The position numbers were made by a program, and so were the translations under genes. DNA of 64,000 bases. It comes from Caballeronia ptereochthonis (GTDB lineage Bacteria > Pseudomonadota > Gammaproteobacteria > Burkholderiales > Burkholderiaceae). The stretch covers positions 33,255 through 97,254 of the forward strand of contig NZ_FCOB02000029.1 of the NCBI RefSeq assembly GCF_001545075.1. The letters run 5' to 3'. The notes below the pieces were generated by a model. That model had not been told where the DNA came from, did no database searches, and saw only the letters and a list, made by a program, of their open reading frames with translations. The first letter of the stretch is position 1; every line of letters starts with the position of its first letter. This document shows positions 53,211 through 62,802 of the stretch, piece by piece.

Positions 53211-54326
53211 ATGCGAACGCCCAGCCGAAGCCGAAAGGAACGCGGCGTCGCGATCATCAGCGCGCTGCTCGTCGTGTCGCTCGCGGCCATTCTCGTGTCG
53301 GGCATGCTGTGGCGCCAGCAGGTGCAGGTCCGCCGCATCGAGAACCAGCGGCTGCTCGCGCAGGCGCAGTGGATCTCGCGCAGCGCGCTCGACTGGACGC
53401 GCCTCATCCTGCGCTCGGAAGCCGATACCTCGCCGACGGTCACGTATCTCGGTGGCGTGTGGGGCGTGCCGATCGCGAAGACGAAGCTCTCGGACTTTCT
53501 CGGGCAGATCGGCGAAGTGCGTGCGCAGCAAGGCGCATCGACGTATCTGTCGGGCTCGATCGAGGACGCGCAGGCGAAGTTCAACCTGCGCAATCTGGTT
53601 TCGACGCCGACGCCCGGCGTGCTGACCATCAACGTCGCGCAGATCCAGGCGTTCCAGCGGCTGCTCACGATGCTCGGGCTGAACGGCTCGCTCGCGAAGA
53701 CGGTGGCGCTGCAGATGCGCGCGGGTCTCGCGCGCTCCGCGACGCGCTTTCAGACGCAGACGGGCAACAGCACGGGCACGACGACTGGCGCGAGCACCCA
53801 GGCGACCATCGCGGCGCTTGCGCAGGGGGGCGGGACCGGCGGCGGCAACTTCACCGACGATCCGGGCCTGAAAGACGCTGACAGCGACGCGCCCGTCGCG
53901 CCCTTGCAGATGATCAGCGTCGATTCGCTGCTCGACGTGCCGGGTTTTTCGCCGGAGGCGGTCGCGAAGCTTAGGCCGTTCGTCACGGTGCTGCCGACGA
54001 CGACCGCCGTCAACATGAACACCGCCCCCGCCGAAGTGGTGGCGGCCGTGGTGCCGGGCATGAACCTGTCGCAGGGTCAGGCGTTCGTCGCACGCCGCGA
54101 GACGGTGTTCTTTCACGACGTCGGCAACGTGCAGCTCGCGCTGACCGGCGCGGGCGTCAAGACGGCGACGTCGATCGATCCGAGCGAGCTCGACGTCACG
54201 ACGAAGTACTTCGTGATTCACGGGCGTGTCGAGCACGAACGCGCGCAGCTCGAGCGCACGACGCTCGTCTATCGCGACCCGACGACGCATACGACGCGCA
54301 TCGTCTACACGCGCGACACGCTTTGA
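53211..54326 (+). CDS. gspK: Type II secretion minor pseudopilin GspK
   Basis: This 371-residue tip pseudopilin has leader and cleavage site RGVAIISALLVVSLAAILVSG. GspK typically lacks the Glu at +5 required in other pseudopilins, and here too it is not Glu. A helical domain and SAM-like repeats (LLDVPGFSPEAVAKL, NMNTAPAEVVAAV) follow. The ATG at 53211 with GGAG seven bases upstream is preferred over GTG 53205, which overlaps the gspJ stop. Confidence 0.93.
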   Translation: MRTPSRSRKERGVAIISALLVVSLAAILVSGMLWRQQVQVRRIENQRLLAQAQWISRSALDWTRLILRSEADTSPTVTYLGGVWGVPIAKTKLSDFLGQIGEVRAQQGASTYLSGSIEDAQAKFNLRNLVSTPTPGVLTINVAQIQAFQRLLTMLGLNGSLAKTVALQMRAGLARSATRFQTQTGNSTGTTTGASTQATIAALAQGGGTGGGNFTDDPGLKDADSDAPVAPLQMISVDSLLDVPGFSPEAVAKLRPFVTVLPTTTAVNMNTAPAEVVAAVVPGMNLSQGQAFVARRETVFFHDVGNVQLALTGAGVKTATSIDPSELDVTTKYFVIHGRVEHERAQLERTTLVYRDPTTHTTRIVYTRDTL

Positions 54327-54362
54327 AGACGTGCCGCTGTTACTGATGAGAGGAAGTGGCCT

Positions 54363-55703
54363 TTGAGCACACTGATCGTTTTATTACCGCCGCGCGATCC
54401 CGCGGTGCGCTCGGAAGAGTGGCATCTGCCGGATCTGCCGTTTCTGCTGCTCGACAAGCGCGGCGAGCCGCAACGCATCGGCCGCGCGGCGCTCGGGCTT
54501 CTGCCGCGCGCGAACGCGACGGTATTGATCGTCGCCGCGCGCGACACGCTCCTGCTAGCCGCCTCCGTGCCGCCGCTCAAAGGTCCGCGTCTGCGCCAGG
54601 CGCTGCCGAACGTCGTCGAGGATCAGCTGATTCAGGATCCGCAGACGTGTCATATCGCCGTGGATCCGGTCGAGCTCGCCGACGGGCGGCGCGTGGTCGC
54701 CGTGATCGATCGCGGCTGGTTCCGCTTCGTGATCGGCGCGTTCGCGGGCGCCGGGCATCGCAACGTGAAGGCCGTGCCCGCGATGCGCTGCCTGCCGGTT
54801 CCGGCTGGCGCGCCCGTCGAAGAAGGCAAGGAAGGCGAGGAAAAGGAAGCGCCGACGCCTTTCGTCGCCGGCCTGCTGGGACATGTCGTTTCGACCGCGC
54901 CCGCGCTGATCGGCGAGATGGCCGCGCCCTCGCCGGCTGCGCTCGGTGCGCCGCGCGTCGAGATCGCGATCGCGCGGGGCGAACGTGCGTTGCTCGGCGA
55001 AGGCCTCGCGTTGCCAGCCGATTCCATCGCGGCCACGCTCGCCGCGCTCGCGGGCGATCAGCCCACGGCCATCTATACGCTCGTCGATCTGCCGGGCGAC
55101 GAGCCGCGTCTTGCCGGATTGCGCAATGTGGCCGGCGTCGCCGGCGCGCAACCGCTCGCCTTCGAGGCGCTCGCGCGCAACGCGCTCGCCAGCCGCTTCG
55201 ACCTGTGTCAGTTCGAATTTGCCGCGCAGCCGTGGCGGCTCGACCGCGCGACCATGCGCCGCTTGCGCGTGCCGATCGCGCTCGTGGCGGCGTCGATTCT
55301 CGTGTCGATCATCGGCGTCAACGTGCAATGGCTGCAGCTCGCGCGCCAGCGTGACGCGATCAGCGCGCAGATGACCGAGCTCCTGCTCAACGCGTTCCCG
55401 AAGACGACCGTCGTGCTCGACGCGCCCGATCAGATGACGCGCAATCTCGAGCGCCTGCGGGTGGCGTCGGGCGAGCTGTCGCCGACGGATTTCCTGTCGC
55501 TTGCGGACGGGCTCGCGCGCTCGCTCGGTCCCGTGCCGGTGAACGGCGTCGCGGGGCTCGACTATCGCGACCGTCATCTGGAAGTGACCTTCAAGCCGGA
55601 GACGAAGGTCGATCCCGACCTCACGAAGCGCCTCGCCGCCAACGGCCTGAACGGTTCGATCGATAGCAACACCGGCAAATGGACGATCAGGAGCGGCCAA
55701 TGA
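54363..55703 (+). CDS. gspL: Type II secretion inner-membrane protein GspL
   Basis: This 446-residue bitopic protein has an N-terminal actin-like cytoplasmic domain (STLIVLLPPRDPAVRSEEWH, ALPNVVEDQLIQDP) that binds GspE. One membrane helix lies near residues 300-320 (VPIALVAASILVSIIGVN), followed by a ferredoxin-like periplasmic domain. The start codon is TTG at 54363, with AGGAAG eight bases upstream. The stop overlaps gspM. Confidence 0.93.
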   Translation: MSTLIVLLPPRDPAVRSEEWHLPDLPFLLLDKRGEPQRIGRAALGLLPRANATVLIVAARDTLLLAASVPPLKGPRLRQALPNVVEDQLIQDPQTCHIAVDPVELADGRRVVAVIDRGWFRFVIGAFAGAGHRNVKAVPAMRCLPVPAGAPVEEGKEGEEKEAPTPFVAGLLGHVVSTAPALIGEMAAPSPAALGAPRVEIAIARGERALLGEGLALPADSIAATLAALAGDQPTAIYTLVDLPGDEPRLAGLRNVAGVAGAQPLAFEALARNALASRFDLCQFEFAAQPWRLDRATMRRLRVPIALVAASILVSIIGVNVQWLQLARQRDAISAQMTELLLNAFPKTTVVLDAPDQMTRNLERLRVASGELSPTDFLSLADGLARSLGPVPVNGVAGLDYRDRHLEVTFKPETKVDPDLTKRLAANGLNGSIDSNTGKWTIRSGQ

Positions 55704-56203
55704 AAGCGGAAATCGGACGTGCCCTGTCGGAATTCTGGGAAGGGCGCACGCCGCGCGAAAAGACGCTGCTGATGTGGGGCGCCCTCGTGCTCGGGCTCGT
55801 GCTGGTCTATCTCGTGCTGTGGGCGCCCGCGTATGAAGGCCGTCAGCATCTGCGCGAAACCTTGCCAGCGATGCAGCGCCAGCTCGCGACGATGACGGCG
55901 CAGGCCAACGAAGCGCGTTCGCTCGCGGGCAGCGCCGAAGGCGTGACGCCGACCGGCGGCGCGCTGCGCGATGCGCTCGCGAAGTCGCTCGCGGACAACG
56001 GCATGCAGCCGACGCAGGTTCAGGTGATCGGCGCGGCGGTGCAGATCCAGTTGAAGAACGCGTCGTTCCCCAACTGGACGATGTGGCTCGACGACGCGCG
56101 CAAGCAATTCAAGGTGCAGGTGTCGGAGGCGCATGTCACGGCGCTCAAGCCCGACGGCCAGGTGGATCTGACGGCGTCGCTGCAACCGGCCGGCACCAAA
56201 TGA
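55700..56203 (+). CDS. gspM: Type II secretion inner-membrane protein GspM
   Basis: This 167-residue protein has a short cytoplasmic segment (SEFWEGRTPREKTLLMWGAL), one membrane helix near residue 30, and a periplasmic ferredoxin-like domain ending WLDDARKQFKVQVSEAHVTA. It pairs with GspL. ATG 55700 overlaps the gspL stop; GGAG precedes it. It overlaps gspN by four bases. Confidence 0.92.
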   Translation: MKAEIGRALSEFWEGRTPREKTLLMWGALVLGLVLVYLVLWAPAYEGRQHLRETLPAMQRQLATMTAQANEARSLAGSAEGVTPTGGALRDALAKSLADNGMQPTQVQVIGAAVQIQLKNASFPNWTMWLDDARKQFKVQVSEAHVTALKPDGQVDLTASLQPAGTK

Positions 56204-56979
56204 GTTACTGGACTCGACGCATCCGGCTCGCATTGCCGGCGCTTTTCGTGATGATCGTGTCGGTGACCGGGACCTTGCTCGCGATGATGCCGGCCGCGTG
56301 GATCGTGCCGCAGTTCTCGAAGGCGACGGGCGGTCACGTGAATCTGGTCGATCCGGCGGGCTCGCTGTGGCGCGGCTCGGCGACGCTGATGCTCGCCGCG
56401 GGCAGCGACGGCGCGGGCGCGACGCTTCTGCCGGGACGCATCGAGTGGACGACGGCTTTCTGGCCGCTGTTCACGGGCCGCGTGCATATGACGATGCGTC
56501 AGAGCGAGGCGATGCCCGACGCCGTGATCCTCGACGCAACCACGCGCGGCGCGACGCTCACCTCGGGCCAGATCGCCGTGCCCGCGACCCTGCTCGCGGG
56601 TCTCGGCGCGCCGTTCAATACGCTGGACTTCGACGGAAGCGTGCGGCTCTCATGGACCGAGTTCCGTTTGCTGAACCGCAACGCCTACGGACAAGTGGTC
56701 GTCACGCTCGACGACATGGCCTCGCGCGTGTCCCGTGTGAAGCCGCTCGGCTCGTACCGCGTCGCACTGCAGGCGCAGGGTGCGTCGGCGACGATCGATC
56801 TGTCGACGAGCAAAGGGCCGCTGATGCTCAGGGGCAACGGCTCGATCTCGCAGGAATCGACGGCGTTTCAGGGCACCGCGACGTCCGCGCCCGAACAGCG
56901 CGAGAACCTGGCCGGGCTTTTGAACCTGCTCGGCCGTCATACCGATCCCGATACGGTCGCGCTGACTTTCGTGCGCTAG
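56200..56979 (+). CDS. gspN: Type II secretion protein GspN
   Basis: This 259-residue inner-membrane protein has an N-terminal helix (ALPALFVMIVSVTGTLLAMM) and a periplasmic domain with WIVPQFSKATGGHVNLVDPAGSLWRG, typical of GspN. It is present only in some T2SS clusters. It is the last gene of the operon; the stop is four bases from the convergent outer-membrane factor gene. The prepilin peptidase GspO is not in the window. Confidence 0.88.
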   Translation: MSYWTRRIRLALPALFVMIVSVTGTLLAMMPAAWIVPQFSKATGGHVNLVDPAGSLWRGSATLMLAAGSDGAGATLLPGRIEWTTAFWPLFTGRVHMTMRQSEAMPDAVILDATTRGATLTSGQIAVPATLLAGLGAPFNTLDFDGSVRLSWTEFRLLNRNAYGQVVVTLDDMASRVSRVKPLGSYRVALQAQGASATIDLSTSKGPLMLRGNGSISQESTAFQGTATSAPEQRENLAGLLNLLGRHTDPDTVALTFVR

Positions 56980-56983
56980 AGAT

Positions 56984-58552
56984 TCAGCGGTTGGCGGCTT
57001 GCGTCGTCGCGACAGGCGCGGCCGCGACCGGCGCGGAAGCGCCCGATGCGGGCGCGGGCGCTTCCACGCCGCCCGTCTCGCGATCCATCTGCGCGACGTC
57101 CCAGCCGCCGCCGAGCGCCTTCACCAATCCCACCGACGACACCATCCGCTGCCCTGCGATGCCCGCGAGCTTCTGCTGCGCGGTGAACGCGGTGGTCTGC
57201 GCGGTCAGCACGCTGATATAAGCGACCGTCCCCGCCTTGTACTGATTGTTGATGATGGTGAGCGCCTGCTGCGCGGATTCGACTGCTTGCTGCTGCACGA
57301 CGATCTCCTTTTCCAGGATGCGCAGCGAGGCGAGATTGTCCTCGACGTCCTGGAACGCCGTGAGCACGGCCTGGCGATACGTCGCGACGCTCTGATCGTA
57401 GGCGGCGCGGGCGGCATCGGTGCGTGCGGAGCGCAGGCCGCCGTCGAAGAGGGTCGCGGCGATATCCGGCCCGAGGGTCCAGAACCGCGACGGCGCGCGC
57501 AGCAGTTGCGACAGCACCGAGCTTTCGAAGCCGCCTTGCGCAGAGAGCGTGAGCGTCGGGAAGTACGCGGCCATCTCCACGCCGATCTGCTCGTTTGCCG
57601 CCGCGGCCTTGCGCTCGGCGGACGCGATATCAGGGCGCCGCTCGAGAACGGCGGACGGCATCTGCACGGGCACGGTGGGCGGAGTGGCGTCGAGCGGAAT
57701 GGGCGGAAGCGAGAAAGTCGAGGCCGGCTCGCCGACGAGCACCGCGATCGCGTGCTCGAACTGCGCGCGCGCGACGCCGTTGTCGATGGCGGCGGCCTGC
57801 GCGGATTGCAACTGCGTCTGTGCCTGGATCACGTCCGAGCGCGCGACGATTCCCTGCGCGTACTGATTCTGCGTGAGCTTGAGCGATTGCTCGTAGGCGC
57901 CGACGGTGTCGTCGAGGAGCCTTTGCTGGGCGTCGAGCGAGCGTAATTGAAAATAGGTTTGCGCGAGCGTGGCTTGCGCCGAAAGACGCGCGTTGGCGAG
58001 ATCGGCGGCCGCGCCTTGCTGACCGGCTTTCTGCGCCGCGACGGTGCGGGAGACGCTGCCCCACAGGTCCGGCTCCCAGGTCGCGTCGAGCGAGAGGCTG
58101 AACTGGTTATTGACCGAGCCCTGCTGGCCGAAACTGGAACTGCTGGTCGAACGGTTGCCCGCGCCTGTCCCGGAGCGCGATGCCGTAGCCGAGGCGCCGA
58201 TGGTCGGAAAATACGCGGCGCGCGCCTCGCCGACGAGTGCGCGCGCCTGCCGGTACGCGGCCGCGAACTGCGCGATGCTCTGGTTCGACTGGTTGAGGCG
58301 CGTTTCGAGATCGTTGAGGCGCTCGTCGTTGTAGATGGTCCACCAGGTGCCGCGGTCGTTCTGGTCGGCGGGTTGCGCGACCTTCCAGCCTTCGGGCGCT
58401 TCCTTGTAGCTGGCCGGAATCGTCGTGGCGGGGCGCTGATAGTCGGGCCCGACCGCGCAGCCGGCGACGAGCATCGCGAGCGTGGCGGAGAGGGCCGTGG
58501 CGGTCAGGCGGCGCGTGACGGCGGGAGCGGGGAAGGCGGGGTGATGCGGCAT
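56984..58552 (-). CDS. RND efflux outer-membrane factor lipoprotein (NodT/OprM family)
   Basis: This 522-residue TolC-like channel has a lipoprotein signal ending LVAGCAVGPDYQRP, so the mature N-terminal Cys is lipidated. Two OEP repeats each end in the ALTIINNQY/KAGTVAYISVLTAQ type of motif. A C-terminal Ala/Pro-rich tail of about 45 residues follows. It would export drugs or other small molecules with an inner-membrane RND pump, but no membrane-fusion or RND gene is adjacent. Convergent to gspN with a four-base gap and no visible terminator. Confidence 0.9.
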   Translation of the reverse strand: MPHHPAFPAPAVTRRLTATALSATLAMLVAGCAVGPDYQRPATTIPASYKEAPEGWKVAQPADQNDRGTWWTIYNDERLNDLETRLNQSNQSIAQFAAAYRQARALVGEARAAYFPTIGASATASRSGTGAGNRSTSSSSFGQQGSVNNQFSLSLDATWEPDLWGSVSRTVAAQKAGQQGAAADLANARLSAQATLAQTYFQLRSLDAQQRLLDDTVGAYEQSLKLTQNQYAQGIVARSDVIQAQTQLQSAQAAAIDNGVARAQFEHAIAVLVGEPASTFSLPPIPLDATPPTVPVQMPSAVLERRPDIASAERKAAAANEQIGVEMAAYFPTLTLSAQGGFESSVLSQLLRAPSRFWTLGPDIAATLFDGGLRSARTDAARAAYDQSVATYRQAVLTAFQDVEDNLASLRILEKEIVVQQQAVESAQQALTIINNQYKAGTVAYISVLTAQTTAFTAQQKLAGIAGQRMVSSVGLVKALGGGWDVAQMDRETGGVEAPAPASGASAPVAAAPVATTQAANR

Positions 58553-58780
58553 CTGCTTGTCGATATTTCCTGTGGGCTGTGGGTCCGTTCGATGTGACGG
58601 ATGTGACAGCCGAGATGGTAGGGGAACGCGAGCGGCGGCTGTTATGCGTGCGCCGGGCGTGTTGGGTAGACGTTAGCGTAACGGGTTCGCCGTAAGGTGG
58701 GTTTACGCGAGGGAGGAAATCGGTTACGACGCGTTACGAGGGTTCTTTTTTTGATCGCTTTGGCTCGCGGGGGCTCGTTC
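58553..58780. other. Upstream region of the outer-membrane factor gene
   Basis: About 230 bases with no gene recognised. It should contain the promoter of the minus-strand outer-membrane factor gene. T-rich patches occur near 58745-58755. Confidence 0.35.
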
Positions 58781-59417
58781 GCTTGGGCTTTCGTGGAATC
58801 CTGAATTCTTAGTGGTCTATTGGTGTTGCCCCTGTGCGGGGCGGCAGTCACTTTCTTTGCTGCTGCAAAGAAAGCAAAGAAAGCAGCTTTGGCCCAGAGT
58901 GCTTCACATAGACCCGTCGTCATGGTTGGGAGTGGCCCAGCCCCTAACGAGTGCCCACATAGGCCTAACCGGACTTGGATCGCGGACCCACTGTGTCATC
59001 GCACCGTTTAGCTGGCTGGTGCAGCACCAGCTAGCTCCGGCCCGCTACGCGGCCGTCCGGTCAATCGGGTCTGCCCGTGCTTCTTGGCTTACGCCTCCAT
59101 CTCTCCGCATGTGCCTCCCGCTGGTTTCCCTTGCATGCCCTGCGGCAGCGCGCAGCGCTGTGCCGGAACGCTTCGGTGCTGAACCAGCGCCCTTGGATAG
59201 CTAGCTCGTCAGACCGTGCGCGAGCCAAGCCGCGTTAGTCCTTTGAGGGCGACACTTAGGGGCTGGGCCACTCCGAACCAATGACGACGAGTCCGCCCGG
59301 GCCCAAAGCCGCTTTCTTTGGTTGCTTTCTTTGCAGCAGCAAAGAAAGTGACTGCCGCCCCGCACAGGGGCAACGCTAATAGACCACTAAGAACTCGGGA
59401 TTTCATCGAAGCCAAGC
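58781..59417. repeat. Dispersed repeat element with inverted arms, upstream of fliL
   Basis: The left arm (58781 to about 58990) and right arm (about 59216-59417) are inverted copies with about 80-90% identity in their outer 140 bases, around a central 225-base part. Each arm carries two tandem hairpins: GCCCC/GGGGC (58828-58842; 59357-59371) and CTTTCTTTGC/GCAAAGAAAG (58851-58874; 59325-59348). The centre has a further imperfect palindrome (59010-59036). No transposase is encoded. Short frames inside translate to LPLCGAAVTFFAAAKK-like peptides, which look spurious. Confidence 0.85.
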
Positions 59418-59550
59418 AAAAAAAACAAAAAACCCACCCACGCAAGGCCCCATCAATCAGATGGAATAACCCCAAATCCCCCCTCTGTTCGACCCATCGC
59501 TTTACACGGCGATAGCCAACAATTCACCCTATCGAAAGAGGCACGCATTC

Positions 59551-60039
59551 ATGGCTACCACGACCGCAAACCAGCAACCCATCGTTCCCGCCAAGAGCGG
59601 CAAGCTCAAGCGCATCCTGATCATCGCCGTCGGCGCGATCGTGCTTCTCGGCGCGGGTGCCGGAGGCGCCTATTTCTTCATCGGCAAGAATCACGGCCCG
59701 GCCAAGGCCGCTCCAGAACCGCCGCCCATGTTTTTCCCGCTCGAATCGCTCACAGTGAACCTCCAGTCCGACGACGGCACCATGCACTACCTGCGCGCCG
59801 GCCTCACGCTCAAGCTGAAGGACGAAAAGACCCAGCTGCTCCTCACCGAGCACATGCCCGAAGTGCGCAGCCGCGTGCTGCTCCTGCTCTCCGGCAAGCG
59901 CCCCGACGATCTCGCGTCCGTCGACGGCAAGCGTCAGCTCGCCAGCGAACTGCGCGCGGCAGCCGAGACGGCGGCAAGCACGGCCGAAAAGCCCGTGCGC
60001 GTCGAAGAGGTGCTCTTCACTGAATTCGTCGTTCAGTAA
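59551..60039 (+). CDS. fliL: Flagellar basal-body protein FliL
   Basis: This 162-residue membrane protein of the flagellar basal body/stator region has one membrane helix (about residues 27-48, ILIIAVGAIVLLGAGAGGAY). The periplasmic domain includes FFPLESLTVNLQSDDGTMHY and LLLTEHMPEVRSRVLLLLSG, typical of FliL. It supports stator function. AGAGG precedes the ATG. First gene of fliLMNOPQR; the dispersed repeat lies 134 bases upstream. Confidence 0.94.
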   Translation: MATTTANQQPIVPAKSGKLKRILIIAVGAIVLLGAGAGGAYFFIGKNHGPAKAAPEPPPMFFPLESLTVNLQSDDGTMHYLRAGLTLKLKDEKTQLLLTEHMPEVRSRVLLLLSGKRPDDLASVDGKRQLASELRAAAETAASTAEKPVRVEEVLFTEFVVQ

Positions 60040-60077
60040 GCGCGCCCGGCACCAACCGAACGAAACAGACTTAAGCC

Positions 60078-61076
60078 ATGGGCCACGAAGAGTTCATGTC
60101 GCAAGAGGAGGTCGATGCCCTCCTCAAGGGCGTCACCGGCGAAATCGACCAGGTTTCCGATGAGACCAAGCCCACCGGCGTGCGTCCCTACAACATCGCG
60201 ACGCAGGAACGCATCGTCCGCGGCCGGATGCCCGGCCTCGAAATCATCAACGACCGCTTCGCGCGCCTCATGCGCGTGGGCATCTTCAACTTCATGCGCC
60301 GCTCGGCGGAAATCTCCGTCGGCCCGGTGAAGGTGCAGAAGTACAGCGAATTCACGCGCAATCTGCCGATCCCGACCAACCTCAACCTGGTCCACGTGAA
60401 GCCGTTGCGCGGCACGTCGCTGTTCGTATTCGACCCGAACCTCGTGTTCTTCGTGGTCGACAACCTGTTCGGCGGCGACGGACGCTTCCATACGCGCGTC
60501 GAAGGCCGCGAGTTCACCCAGACCGAGCAGCGCATCATCAGCAAGCTGCTGAATCTGGTGTTCGAGCACTACGGGGCGTCGTGGCGCAGCGTGAAGCCGC
60601 TGCAGTTCGAGTACATGCGCTCGGAGATGCACACGCAGTTCGCCAACGTCGCGACGCCGAACGAAATCGTCATCGTGACGCAGTTCACGATCGAATTCGG
60701 CTCGACGGGCGGCACGCTGCACATCTGCATGCCGTACTCGATGATCGAGCCGATCCGCGACGTGCTCTCCTCGCCTATCCAGGGCGAAGCGCTCGAAGTG
60801 GACCGCCGCTGGGTTCGCGTGCTCTCGCAGCAGGTGCAGGCGGCCGAAGTGGAGCTGACGGTGGATCTCGCGACGATCCGCTCGTCGTTCGAGCAGATTC
60901 TCAACATGCGCGCGGGCGACGTGCTGCCGATCGATATTCCGGAGCAGGTCGTCGCGAAAGTGGATGGCGTGCCGGTGATGGAATGCGGCTACGGAATTTT
61001 CAATGGTCAATACGCGCTGCGCGTGCAGAAGATGATCAGCGCGACCGACACGATGAAGGAAGGTGGATATGAGTGA
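60078..61076 (+). CDS. fliM: Flagellar motor switch protein FliM
   Basis: This 332-residue C-ring protein has an N-terminal CheY-P-binding segment (FMSQEEVDALLKGVTGE), a CheC-like middle domain (TQTEQRIISKLLNLVF) and a C-terminal SpoA domain (DVLPIDIPEQVVAKVDGVPV). It converts chemotaxis signals into rotation switching. It overlaps fliN by eight bases. Confidence 0.96.
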   Translation: MGHEEFMSQEEVDALLKGVTGEIDQVSDETKPTGVRPYNIATQERIVRGRMPGLEIINDRFARLMRVGIFNFMRRSAEISVGPVKVQKYSEFTRNLPIPTNLNLVHVKPLRGTSLFVFDPNLVFFVVDNLFGGDGRFHTRVEGREFTQTEQRIISKLLNLVFEHYGASWRSVKPLQFEYMRSEMHTQFANVATPNEIVIVTQFTIEFGSTGGTLHICMPYSMIEPIRDVLSSPIQGEALEVDRRWVRVLSQQVQAAEVELTVDLATIRSSFEQILNMRAGDVLPIDIPEQVVAKVDGVPVMECGYGIFNGQYALRVQKMISATDTMKEGGYE

Positions 61077-61509
61077 CCTGATGCAGGACGGCACGCTGCC
61101 TGGCTCGCCCGGCACGGAAGAAAAGGGCGACGAGCTTTTGATGGACGATTGGGCGAGCGCGCTCGCCGAGCAGAACGGCAACGAAGCGCCGGTCGCTGCC
61201 GCGGGCGTGTTCCAGCCGCTGTCGAAGGCCGCCGCGCCGTCGACGCGCAACGACATCGACATGATTCTCGACATCCCCGTGCAGATGACGGTGGAGCTCG
61301 GGCGCACGAAGATCGCGATCCGCAACCTGCTGCAACTCGCGCAGGGCTCGGTCGTGGAACTCGACGGCCTCGCCGGCGAGCCGATGGACGTGCTCGTGAA
61401 CGGCTGCCTCATCGCGCAGGGCGAAGTGGTCGTCGTCAACGACAAGTTCGGCATTCGCCTGACCGACATCATCACGCCGTCTGAACGCATCCGGAAGTTG
61501 AATCGATGA
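61069..61509 (+). CDS. fliN: Flagellar motor switch protein FliN
   Basis: This 146-residue C-ring protein has a Ser/Pro/Asp-rich N-terminal linker and a C-terminal SpoA domain (MILDIPVQMTVELGRTKIAI, GSVVELDGLAGEPMDVLVNG, FGIRLTDIITPSER). The ATG at 61069 with AGGAAGG upstream is chosen over a GTG at 61063. It overlaps fliM and fliO by eight and four bases. Confidence 0.96.
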   Translation: MSDLMQDGTLPGSPGTEEKGDELLMDDWASALAEQNGNEAPVAAAGVFQPLSKAAAPSTRNDIDMILDIPVQMTVELGRTKIAIRNLLQLAQGSVVELDGLAGEPMDVLVNGCLIAQGEVVVVNDKFGIRLTDIITPSERIRKLNR

Positions 61510-62021
61510 AACGCCTTGCCGCCGCCTTCCTGTCTGCCGCGCCGCTTGCCGTGCGCGCCGCCGACATGAATGCCGTCAATCACGCCGCGCAGATCGCCTC
61601 GGGCGTCGGCGCGGGAAGCGCCGTGCCGTCGCTCGGCTTCGGCGCGGTGCTGCAGACGCTCCTCGGACTCGTCGTCGTGATCGGCTTCGTGTTCAGCTGC
61701 GCGTGGCTCGCGCGCAAGTTCGGCTTTCAGGGCGGCAGGCGCAGCGGTCTGGTGAAGGTGGTGGGCGGCGCATCGCTCGGCCACAAGGAGCGTGTCGCGG
61801 TCGTCGAAGTGGGCGACACGTGGCTCGTGCTCGGCGCCGGCCCCGGCAATGTGCGCCTGCTGCACACGATGCCCGCCGGATCGGCGGAAGTGGAAGGCGT
61901 GGGCGCTCAAGCCCCGTTGCCCGCGCAAACGTTGCAAGGCAGTTTCGGTCAGAGGTTTCGCGATGCCCTCGCCGGCGAAGCGAACAAGCGTCTCCAGAAG
62001 TTCGTCGGCGGGAGCAAGTAG
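61506..62021 (+). CDS. fliO: Flagellar biosynthesis protein FliO
   Basis: This 171-residue protein has a signal-like N-terminus, a membrane helix near residue 50 (LQTLLGLVVVIGFVFSCAWL), then a cytoplasmic FliO domain (VKVVGGASLGHKERVAVVEV). It helps assemble FliP into the export gate. Stops one base before the fliP start. Confidence 0.93.
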   Translation: MKRLAAAFLSAAPLAVRAADMNAVNHAAQIASGVGAGSAVPSLGFGAVLQTLLGLVVVIGFVFSCAWLARKFGFQGGRRSGLVKVVGGASLGHKERVAVVEVGDTWLVLGAGPGNVRLLHTMPAGSAEVEGVGAQAPLPAQTLQGSFGQRFRDALAGEANKRLQKFVGGSK

Positions 62022-62792
62022 ATGCGGGTCAGTCGTAACATCGTGCGCGGCGTGAAGCTCGCGCTGCCGGTCATCGTCGGTTTGCTGCCCTACGCGGCGC
62101 TCGCGCAAAGCACGGCGGGTCTGCCGGCCTTCAATACGAGCCCGGGCCCGAACGGCGGCACGACGTACTCGCTCAGCGTGCAGACGATGCTGCTGCTGAC
62201 GATGCTCTCGTTCCTCCCCGCGATGGTCCTGATGATGACGAGCTTCACGCGCATCATCATCGTGCTGTCGCTCTTGCGCCAGGCACTCGGCACGACGAGC
62301 ACGCCGCCGAATCAGGTGCTCGTCGGCCTCGCACTGTTCCTCTCGTTCTTCGTGATGTCACCGGTGCTCGACCGCGCCTACAACGACGCATACAAGCCCT
62401 TTTCCGAAGGCCAGATCGCGATGGATCAGGCGATGACGCGCGGCGTCGCGCCCTTCAAGCAGTTCATGCTGAAGCAGACGCGCGAAGCGGATCTCGCGCT
62501 CTTCGCGCGCATCTCGAAGGCCGCGCCGATGAACGGTCCCGACGACGTGCCGCTGTCGCTGCTCGTGCCGTCGTTCGTCACGAGCGAGCTGAAGACGGGC
62601 TTCCAGATCGGCTTCACGATCTTCATTCCGTTCCTCATCATCGACATGGTGGTGGCGAGCGTGCTGATGTCGATGGGCATGATGATGGTGTCGCCCACGA
62701 CGATCGCGCTGCCGTTCAAGCTGATGCTGTTCGTGCTCGTCGACGGCTGGCAGTTGCTGATCGGCTCGCTTGCTCAAAGCTTTGTCTCGTGA
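62022..62792 (+). CDS. fliP: Flagellar export gate protein FliP
   Basis: This 256-residue export-gate subunit has a cleavable signal peptide ending near ALAQ, four membrane helices and conserved FTRIIIVLSLLRQALGT, FLSFFVMSPV and IDMVVASVLMSMGMMMVSP. Five copies form the core of the type III export pore with FliQ and FliR. Length as expected (about 245-255). Confidence 0.96.
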   Translation: MRVSRNIVRGVKLALPVIVGLLPYAALAQSTAGLPAFNTSPGPNGGTTYSLSVQTMLLLTMLSFLPAMVLMMTSFTRIIIVLSLLRQALGTTSTPPNQVLVGLALFLSFFVMSPVLDRAYNDAYKPFSEGQIAMDQAMTRGVAPFKQFMLKQTREADLALFARISKAAPMNGPDDVPLSLLVPSFVTSELKTGFQIGFTIFIPFLIIDMVVASVLMSMGMMMVSPTTIALPFKLMLFVLVDGWQLLIGSLAQSFVS

Positions 62793-62802
62793 GGATTGTG
62801 AA

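Noticed and set aside
58812..59475. Short open frames in the repeat element on both strands
   Set aside because: They read through hairpins of a dispersed repeat and give the same peptide in both arms; no sign of coding selection.
59460..59550. Possible sigma-28 promoter before fliL (GGCGATAG near 59510)
   Set aside because: No matching TAAA at the right distance upstream; too weak to list.
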